From: Umbelopsis ramanniana AG
Taxonomy: Eukaryota > Mucoromycota > Umbelopsidomycetes > Umbelopsidales > Umbelopsidaceae
Assembly: GCF_025399195.1 (NCBI RefSeq)
Contig: NW_026252091.1
Location: 248,001 to 312,000 of the forward strand
Reading direction: 5' to 3'
DNA: 64,000 nt
The first letter of the stretch is position 1, and every line of letters starts with the position of its first letter. A program made the position numbers and the translations under genes. Positions 56,366 to 64,000 of this stretch are shown here, one piece after another. The notes beneath the pieces were generated by a model that saw only the letters and a list, made by a program, of their open reading frames with translations, ran no database searches and was not told where the DNA came from.

Positions 56366-59300
56366 ATGGGAGGTGGTCCTAGCAACTCTCCACCCAAGCA
56401 AATGACCATACACGACTCTGAGAAACAACTGGTTGAATCACCAGATTCTAAATTACAGAACAGCCCAACATGGAGTTGGGAAATCGCTGATTTCTCGGTA
56501 AGAAATGACTGTAGCCTTCGAAACAGTCAGATCATCCCGCTTACCTACTAACTTCTTCGTAATGTAGCAGAGTAAAGATAATGAAAACCTTACCAATCGC
56601 TTATACCCTGTAATTGATACCGCCGAAGATGAAGAAAATACACATGCCGATCAATATACACTAGAAACACCAAAAATCGCTAAAGACCAAGTCTTACTCG
56701 TCTATGCCAAATCGAACTTCTACATACATCCGACTCCAAACACAAGCCAGCATGTCAACGGATTTATAGCCATTGCCCGAAATGTTAGTATATAATACAG
56801 TATCTTAAAAAATTATAGCGCAATTCCTTAATTCATTCCCTCTGTCGTAGGCTTTCTCGGATTACTTATTTCTCTGGATCCCGGAATATCTTATAGAGAG
56901 CGACGATTTGGAAACCATCCTTTCCATAGATGGGCAGAGACCACCTAGCATTGACGGTATGTGAATTGCACCACTTTGTGTTTGAACATTGGAAAAATGA
57001 CTGACCCACCCCCGATTTTAGGATCCGCCATAATCAAGCTACGAAGGGACGATGATTTGTTGCAGATCACTCAACTAAGCAACATTCATACACTGTATGC
57101 AAGTGCTCCAAAGCAAGAAAAACAAGGATGTATCATTGTGACTACGAAAGAAGGAGACGTGCTGCCATCACTCTGGTACCACGGGGCATCCTCGTCCACT
57201 CCAACGTCGTCGGCACATGACTTATGGTGGATCGGTAACGATGTCATCGAAGTGATGCGACTATTTCTCAATGTGGACAAGTAAGCACGACTTGGAAAAT
57301 ATGCAAAAAGAATATACGGATATGAGTTTTCTAAGTAAATTGTTATTGTTCATTAGAAGCAGGGATGACGAGAGCATATACAGTGTTTCAGAAAAGACAA
57401 ATGAAGACCCACATCGACAATACCAACGGTCATTGAGATCGTACGGTTCGTCCTCCTCCACAGTTACTGGACGCAACAAAGTGGATCCAATTCAAAAGGT
57501 ACGTTCTATATCATAAATAACGCTCCAACCTAGCTTATGTTTTTATGTCTCTTACATTAAACCCCATGTTTCTTTTTAGGCGGTAGAGAGAGTGGAACAA
57601 GCCAGATGGACCATTTTGGAGCGATTATCACACATCACAAGGTTTTCAAGGGATGCTGCCAGTAAGTTTATTCTTTATATTCTACTCTGACCGACGCTTG
57701 ATCCGCTTTTGCTAATGTTTTGTTCAGATCAAGTCTTAGGTCATCCTTACGCACAACCAATTGTACCTTTCCTGCCTCCTTCTGTGCAACAATTTGCTGC
57801 CAATGATACTGTACGGGAAACTCTGGAAGATTTTGACTCTGCCAGTCTTTACATAGCGCAATGGTAGGCATCTTGGAAAAGCGTCGAATTTGTATTTGTT
57901 CACCCATCTTACTCTTTCATTCCATCTACAGGGGAATCGAACCAAGTGACCGCAAAAAGTCAAAACCACGATTGCCAATTGGTGTAGAGCGAGAGGACCT
58001 TGATGGTAGCTTACTGAATGGATTTGAAGTTGTGCTGGTAAGTAGTAATCCTCACATCAATTTGACAACACCGCGATTTCATTGTCCTAAAAATGACTTT
58101 TTAGGCAAATGAGGTGGAAAATGTTGAACATACAAGACGACCACCGATCTCGGCAGAGGAATTCTTGACTATGTTGGACAGTGAAGGAGAGTTCAAAATA
58201 ACGGAGGGGGACATACGGCAACTTATATTTCAAGGCAGTCTGGATCCCGAACTACGAATAGAAGGCTGGAAATTCCTGCTTGGATTGTATCCATGGAAGT
58301 CTACCTATGATGATAGAGAGGCCATTCGCCAGAGTAAAAATGAAGAATATTTTGATTTGAAGAGCAAGTGGTTCAACGATTCCGAATTACAAGCCACGAG
58401 CAAGTTCGAGGAGGAAAAGCATCGAATCAATAAAGATGTTCACCGCACAGACAGATCGGTCACCTTCTTTGCTGCAGAAGATTTACCAAATCCTGATCCC
58501 GAATCACAATATGGGACCAACGCCAACTTAGAGACCATGAAAGATATCCTCTTGACATACGTGATGGCGTATAATCCTGAGCTTGGCTATGTACAAGGCA
58601 TGTCTGACTTGGTTGCTCCCATCCTTGTGGTTATGGGAGATGAAGCCATGACCTTTTGGGCCTTTACACACTTCATGGATCGCATGGTGAGTGGTCTGTT
58701 CTACCATTTTTTAAAACATGCACCGTTTATTAATACATTTCTGTCAAATTGTAGAAATCCAATTTTTACGTAGATCAATCTGGTATGCACCAACAACTCA
58801 CAACTCTGGAAAGTTTAATTCGGTTTATGGATCCAGTGCTTTACGCACATTTGGAAAAGTGTGAAAGCACCAACCTTTTCTTCTGCTTCCGCTGGGTCTT
58901 GGTTTGGTTCAAACGCGAATTTGAATGGGGAGATGTTATGAAGTTGTGGGAGGTAAGTTGAGCTGATATGCTCTCAGGTTGAAACCCGTATACGTCAAGT
59001 GTAATTTTTGACTAAACCTACTTTTGAATAGTGTATCTGGACCGATTATCTCAGCACCAGCTATCATCTCTTCATTGCTTTGGCTATCCTAGATCAACAC
59101 AGAGATGTCATCATTGACAATTTTAACCAATTTGATGAAATATTGAGGGTAAGTTCAATCATGAAAAATAGGTGCTATTAGTTATATAGCCAAAGACATA
59201 CTTACGCTTAAAACATTCATTAGTATATCAATGAACTGTCGATGACATTGGATCTCGATGATATCCTGGAACGTGCAGAAATTCTCTTCCATCAGTTCCG

Positions 59301-59469
59301 TCGTCGTATGGACAGCATCGACGGCAAGCGAATCGAACTCAAATCACAGTTGGAAATACGTTCGGTTTGGAATAGTGACAAACGACAGGTCATCCAAAAT
59401 GACCTTGAGCGCCTGGAAGTCGATAACTGCCTACGTCTGCTCTTGAAGCGCCATCCAAGCTTATTTTAA
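56366..59469 (+). CDS. TBC-domain Rab GTPase-activating protein (GYP7/TBC1D15 type)
   Basis: Twelve exons (56366-56497, 56568-56783, 56851-56956, 57022-57280, 57357-57498, 57580-57661, 57728-57863, 57932-58037, 58105-58686, 58755-58952, 59032-59148, 59224-59469) give 773 residues. The N-terminal half holds a PH-like DUF3548-type domain (VLLVYAKSNFYIHPT, FLWIPEYL, SIIKLRR-like SAIIKLRRDDD). The TBC domain spans about 420-680: REAIRQSKNEEYFDLK, then INKDVHRTDR with the Arg finger, LGYVQGMSDL with the Gln finger, FCFRWVLVWFKREFEW and LWECIWTDYL. Gyp7 switches off Ypt7/Rab7 and related Rabs on vacuolar and late endosomal membranes. The order of domains is that of GYP7/TBC1D15-17. Confidence 0.95.
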
Positions 59470-60387
59470 TTATGTATATTACTCCACAACCGGTTCTTGT
59501 TATCAAGTGCCCAGTTCTGTACCCGTAGTTTCTTCCTCTGATTTTAGCATTCATATACTAAATCCATCGTAGCTGTATGTCTTATTTTCACCTATGCGAT
59601 AACCAATATATAAATGTGGCTGCTTTCATTTCAAGGCACTACATCCTGTCTTGAGCGGAATGGATGTGCCACTTCTCGAAAAACGGGGATACGATTGTTG
59701 GCTCACGGTGCTTGGTGTAAGCCTCGTCATACAATAGGCTGTTTACGGCTGGTCATATGCAAAATGCTAAGCAGTTTGAGCTTTGTGGATGTCCTGAAAC
59801 TTAAATGTTCAGAAAACAAACATTACAAGGGATTGCACCTGCTGCCTCGTCCTTAGTCTCTCAGACAAACATTATATGTTGACGTACAACAGTTTTGCAT
59901 ATCGTAAGTCCTCGATATAATGACTTTATTAAGTAGCTTAAGCGACGTATTGGAAACCTTTTAAGATATGTGTAAAATTTGTACAGGTCATCAACTGCAG
60001 GTCATTTAAATACTTGGTAATTCGCTAAGGTAGTTCTTTAGAACCAGTGATAAGATTTTGATATTGACTTACTCTTCGTTTGCGATGATATATGATTTAT
60101 TCCTTTTGCACCGATAGCATGAATCGTAGCTCTGTTGATGTATGTGACGCTGTTATGCTTCTATTATTGTTAGCATTATGGTAGGTGTATGCAACTTCGT
60201 ATTGTCCCTTGCTGCCAAGCCAAGGAGCACTGTGCCACATTCTGGGTAGGGCACAAATTTTTCGAGTTCACGACTTTTGGTACATTTTGGGAAATTTTTC
60301 TTGGACTCAAACACAGCCAAAAAAAATAACCCTACGTTATCGAAATCTTTGTCCCTGGCTTCCATTGTGGTGCACATTTAATCCCTC
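59470..60387. other. Intergenic, no gene recognised
   Basis: About 0.9 kb, AT-rich. An 80-codon plus-strand frame (59614-59856) shows no domain or start context. The final part is the promoter of the J-domain gene. Confidence 0.5.
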
Positions 60388-62192
60388 ATGGATCACAATA
60401 CTACTGCCTTGTACGAGACTCTTGGTATCTCGAAAGCTGCCACCCCAGAAGAGATTAAGAAGGTATGTTATTGCCCACCTTGCAATTCACCCCTACATGA
60501 CAGTACTTGCGTAACCTCCACCTCTAACCTTTCCCGTTTGCCACTAGGCATATCGACGACTAGCTCTTCGATACCACCCCGACAAGGTATATACATTTAT
60601 GTTCACCATATAAATGAAACGAAATTCCAGTCTATTAACAGCCATATCCTTCCATTTTTGCGGTCCTCTACCTTTCCAGAACCCAGACAGTGCCGAGCAG
60701 GTAATGTGGCTGAATTCCCTTATGAAACCCTGTTCGATCATGCGAGTCGAAGGAAGGGCAGATTTGGACTCACTATGGATTATTACTAACATTTTATCTT
60801 CTATGGCCACTTATTACTTTAGTTTAAGAACATCAGCCATGCTTATGAGGTAAAATTTTGCACTGCGGACTCCATACATTCCAATTGAATCCGATATCGC
60901 CTAATTGGATATGCCTTAATATAAACAACAAATTACCAACAGGTACTCAGTGACGAAAAGAAGAGGAAAGTTTATGACCGCTATGGTGAACTCGGTCTCA
61001 ATATGATGGGCACTGTCGCTAGCCCATTGTTCGATCCCGAAATTGAATCTATGCTATGCACTCTGTTCATGACCTTGGCTTCAGCATTTGCGCTGTTAAT
61101 TATTTTCTTCGTATTTTTATCTCTACGTATTGATAATATGGTACTGTGGAAATGGTCCGTGGTTTGGATCCCACTCTGGATATGTGATGCCATCGTCATT
61201 CTGTCCTTCTTGACACATTTTGTTCAATCTTTCCGAGACGATGATGACGAGAAGTACGACGACGATGATGAGGAAGCCGACATGGCCCACGAGGATGAGA
61301 CTGAGGAGCAACGTGCGAATCGTCGGGCTGCACGAAGAAGACAGCGTCGACGTTTGTCACAAGTTCGCATCTCACTTTCCTTGATCTATGTCATACTAGC
61401 CCTCCTGTTCCAAATTTTCATCGTCATTCGACTGGATCAACTTGTTATGTGGAGTGCCGCCATGGTATTCATCCCTTATTTCATTTTGGAAGGCCTTAAC
61501 TTTATGTTCACCTCTGTCGACTTCTTCATCAACTTGAAAATTATGCAAATGGCTGCGGAACATCACAAGGTCGGCCTTCGATTGATCCTTCAGTTGCTTT
61601 TTGAAGGATTTTGGTGGTTTGTCATTCGCTTGGTCCAAGGCATTCTCATTGTCTTGAGGATCGACCAAGTCGTAACTTGCTCTTGGGGTATCATCTTCAT
61701 CCCCCTCTATCTTATCTTTGTCAAATACGCCATCCAGCTCATCTTCGCATACAGACGATTCCAACTTATTCCACAACAAGAAATGGCCCAGCAGGGCAAG
61801 CTCACCGTCAAGCTTGGATTTATTGCCCTGACAATCGTTGGTGTCTTGTTCTACTCTCTTGTTGGTCTTATTGCTAGACGTCTGGACGGATACGAATATA
61901 TCAAAATGTCCAATGTCCTCATTCCAATTTTCATCGTATTGGTAAGTGTCAACTTCGTGTGCAATACTACGATGTCCGAAATAACAGCTTTTAAACATTC
62001 ACGTCATCATTCCACAAATAGTCAATTGTTTTCTGCTGTACGGGCTGCTGCTTGCCATGTATTTTAATGGTGTCAAGCGTAGGAGACTTGGGCGATGAAG
62101 CGGATGGACGACTGATTGACCCTAACAGGCGTATTACCCAGTATGCAGACACAACCCCTTTACAATCGCAATCCGAAATGACTGAAGCATAA
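60388..62192 (+). CDS. J-domain (DnaJ) multipass membrane protein with TMEM185-like region
   Basis: Six exons (60388-60462, 60548-60586, 60680-60700, 60823-60849, 60943-61941, 62022-62192) give 443 residues. Residues 5-70 are a J domain: LYETLGISKAATPEEIKK, AYRRLALRYHPDK with the HPD triad, NPDSAEQFKNISHAYEVLSD. Then follow about seven membrane helices (LIIFFVFLSLRIDNMVLWKW, LIYVILALLFQIFIVIRLD, FWWFVIRLVQGILIVLRID and others) resembling the TMEM185 family, with an acidic and Arg-rich cytosolic loop (DDDDEKYDDDDEEA, then RRAARRRQRRR). J domains stimulate Hsp70 ATPase. It is likely an ER or endosomal membrane protein recruiting cytosolic Hsp70. Exons 3 and 4 are only 21 and 27 nt. Confidence 0.9.
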
Positions 62193-62635
62193 ACGAACAC
62201 ACAAAGCACTACACTTATTTGTAATAACACTATTAAAAATCAACTCAATATTCTTCCATAGTCTCTTGCTCTTCGCATCTTAATATTCACATTTTCTACC
62301 CTTCTCAATTACTTTTAGCTGCTTTGTTTCTTCCAATCCAAAACATCTGTAAATTGCTCCCACGATTATACAGTATTCATCAATGTGCATTGAAATTCAA
62401 GCTATAAACATTTCCTGAAAATCGTCCGTCGTAGGTAATATCTGCCTCAACCGACAAAAAAAAAAAGAAGAATGAAATACTTTGCCTTCAAGGCATAACA
62501 GAGCTCGTTCCAACTTGATATCTTGAACATATTAGAGTCATTACAACGGCAGTTCCATTATTACAACTTTCTTCCACGTACCTTCGACCAGCTTTGGTAG
62601 CATAAGATAAATGTGGAGATTAAATTAGGCAAACA
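62193..62635. other. Intergenic after the J-domain gene
   Basis: 3' UTR and AT-rich DNA with an A-tract at 62456-62467. No gene seen. Confidence 0.5.
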
Positions 62636-62810
62636 GGCTGTGTGATGTCCGAAATTCATTGCCATCGCAATTGGGATATATCTTCAGTTTCTGCCGTGAC
62701 CTTCTCACAGCCACGCTTAGCAAGCTCTTTAATGCGAGATCCAACACCCGTACTAGCTGCGCTGATGCAAATGGCGAATTTGTTGGGTGGGCTCTCGCAT
62801 GACACACGCT
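62636..62810 (-). CDS. Possible terminal exon of an unidentified minus-strand gene (low confidence)
   Basis: After a TTCATTCACAG acceptor, a minus-strand frame reads RVSCESPPNKFAICISAASTG, then a helical KELAKRGCEKV segment, and ends at a TGA near 62643. It reads like real protein, but I recognise no family. It may be a second 3' exon of the gene piece at 62887-63099, or a separate gene. Confidence 0.3.
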
Positions 62811-62886
62811 GTGAATGAAAACAGCTTTTTCTTCAAGCAAGTGTATCCAGAATTGTTGGGTTTATAATGTCATTAGTTCTACTTTG

Positions 62887-63099
62887 TCAGTCAGCAGTTC
62901 CGTGGTTCTCCTGTCCATCAGCCTTTTCTGTCTCAGGTAGAACCCACGAAAACCATCCCTTGACAGGGTCCATTTGCTGCGTATTTTCAAGTCTCTGAAC
63001 TATCGAGCTTATTAAGTCAGCGTAGGAAAGTATACTTTACGTAGTAGTTATGGCTCCATTGGTCAACATTCGCAAAGTAGGGATATTCAGTCAATGTCC
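62887..63099 (-). CDS. C-terminal two exons of a small unidentified protein
   Basis: Exon 63099..63041 (TLTEYPYFANVDQWSHNYY) joins exon 62994..62887 (RLENTQQMDPVKGWFSWVLP and a polar tail ending TAD) through a 46-nt GT..AG intron in phase 0. The first exon begins in phase 1 after a TTATTTCAG acceptor, so at least one 5' exon is missing. I could not place it with certainty: frames starting around 63320 or 63225 stop or fall in the wrong phase. The compact aromatic/charged style resembles small mitochondrial membrane subunits, but that is only an impression. Confidence 0.4.
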
Positions 63100-63564
63100 C
63101 TGAAATAAATGTTTCCTTAATTTCAACTAGTCTCGTACTGCTTGATGATTGTGTATTATATGATGGTACTTTTTTTTATTCATGTACGTATTGGCACTGT
63201 TCAGAATTGGTCAAATGGTTTGACATCATCCGCTGCAAAATTTTCGTGTGTTTGAAGGATATCAAACGCTTATGCTTGTCAAGTATATCGACCCGACAAT
63301 TTTTTTTTCTGATGACCGTCATCATAACTATTGTGCATTTTCTCTACAAGGTATTCTCCCCAAACTCGTATCGGAGAAGATGAAAAAATCACGTCTGACC
63401 CATGCTTGACAGCCAGCGCAAGTGACCATTGGCCGGCTCAAACCGTCGCGTAATCGACCGTCGGCTGTCAGTGCATTTGAAGCAAATTCAAACAGCGCAG
63501 GTCGGGCAGCTGCGTATTTGGCGTTGCGTGACGGGCTAGCATTCAGCCAGCAATTCACCTCTAC
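63100..63564. other. Intergenic or 5' region between divergent genes
   Basis: Probably holds the missing 5' exon(s) of the minus-strand gene and the promoter of the plus-strand mitochondrial protein gene. A T-tract lies at 63300-63308. A minus-strand frame 63558..63328 is not supported. Confidence 0.4.
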
Positions 63565-64000
63565 ATGTTAAGAACACTCACATTACTCACCCGCACAAGT
63601 AGATTGGCTCTACGCTCTTCAGCTCAATATACGGCTATAGGTTCACCATCGGTACGACCTAATCTTCGGTCCTTGCCAGTGCAATGTCTGCATAGCTCTG
63701 CATATGTGCGAGCCTCCGCCGGAGACCCCATGCAAGGAATTGATACTAGTCACCCGTTCATAAAAAAGCTTCAGAGCAATCCTCAAATTCTTCAGCAATT
63801 AGCTGACTTCACTATACTCTTGCAAGAGAAAGGATTGGATGCATCCAGCGGAAAGCAGCCCGGTTTTGGACAAGTGAGTGTTTTTGTGACGAGATTGTTG
63901 GCATAAACAAAGGAGTACTAATATAATTCCTATCATCCCTTACAGATCATGAAACTCATGTCAGACCCGGAAGTTAAGGAAAAGGCAGCAAAGCTTGCGC
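63565..64000 (+). CDS. Probable mitochondrial protein, N-terminal part (runs off the right edge)
   Basis: Exon 63565-63873 and exon 63946-beyond 64000 join in phase 0. The N-terminus (MLRTLTLLTRTSRLALRSSA) is rich in Arg, Leu and Ser without acids, a textbook mitochondrial presequence. It is followed by HPFIKKLQSNPQILQQLADF, LLQEKGLDASSGKQPGFGQ and IMKLMSDPEVKEKAAKLA. The helical repeats around LQSNPQILQQL and LMSDPEVKEKA resemble STI1-like or nucleotide-independent helical modules, but I do not assign a family. The C-terminus is outside the window. Confidence 0.65.

Noticed and set aside
61396-61998. 200-codon minus-strand frame opposite the J-domain gene
   Set aside because: It mirrors the long membrane-domain exon; its composition is the antisense of hydrophobic codons and it has no domain.
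1-64000. Possibility that the genes form one biosynthetic or defence cluster
   Set aside because: The functions are unrelated housekeeping activities on both strands with no shared pathway or regulator.

Overview
This window is nuclear DNA from a filamentous, probably early-diverging fungus. The best guess is Mucoromycota (Mucorales-like). The reasons are AT-rich intergenic DNA, many short GT..AG introns (mostly 45-80 nt, often with a CTAAC/CTAAT branch site), and the gene set: fungal trehalose phosphorylase of the CCG-9 type, Kre9/Knh1-type GPI proteins, an Ecl1-type zinc protein, BCS1, SSH4 and GYP7. No rRNA, tRNA, CRISPR array or complete transposon was recognised. I rebuilt exon structures by hand from splice sites, reading phase and family conservation. 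Most gene models close exactly in frame.

Layout. 1-4365 (-): the N-terminal 1430 residues of a giant tandem-CH, coiled-coil (spectraplakin-like) protein running off the left edge. 5.2-8.5 kb: GOT1, a GPI-anchored Kre9-like protein and a nitrobindin. 8.5-16.1 kb: an accessory stretch with a 95-bp tandem repeat array, a 112-bp tandem duplication, a GC-richer island with orphan split genes, an 11-bp hairpin and broken reading frames. 16.1-20.3 kb: a PAP2 lipid phosphatase and a fungal transcription factor without a visible zinc cluster. 22.4-35.9 kb: MGST3, a small secreted protein, BCS1, SSH4-like, saccharopine-dehydrogenase-like, AlkB-like, an NIF/SCP phosphatase, a second Kre9-like protein and ChaC. 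36.1-42 kb: trehalose phosphorylase (-), Ecl1-like (-) and a methyltransferase. 42.1-47.5 kb: a complete 29-exon telomerase reverse transcriptase, tail-to-tail with an alkylglycerol-monooxygenase-like enzyme. 50-64 kb: NEDD8 protease, mitochondrial adenylate kinase, aspartyl aminopeptidase, a GYP7-type RabGAP, a J-domain/TMEM185 membrane protein, fragments of a minus-strand gene, and the start of a mitochondrial protein.

The genes are mostly housekeeping and do not form one cluster. There are loose themes. Membrane trafficking: GOT1, SSH4, GYP7 and the J/TMEM185 protein. Lipid and glutathione handling: PAP2, AGMO, MGST3 and ChaC. Mitochondrial function: BCS1, AK3 and the last gene. Cell wall: two Kre9-like proteins. 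Gene ends are packed closely (99 nt between the TERT and AGMO stops, 175 nt between ChaC and trehalose phosphorylase), so overlapping 3' transcripts are likely.
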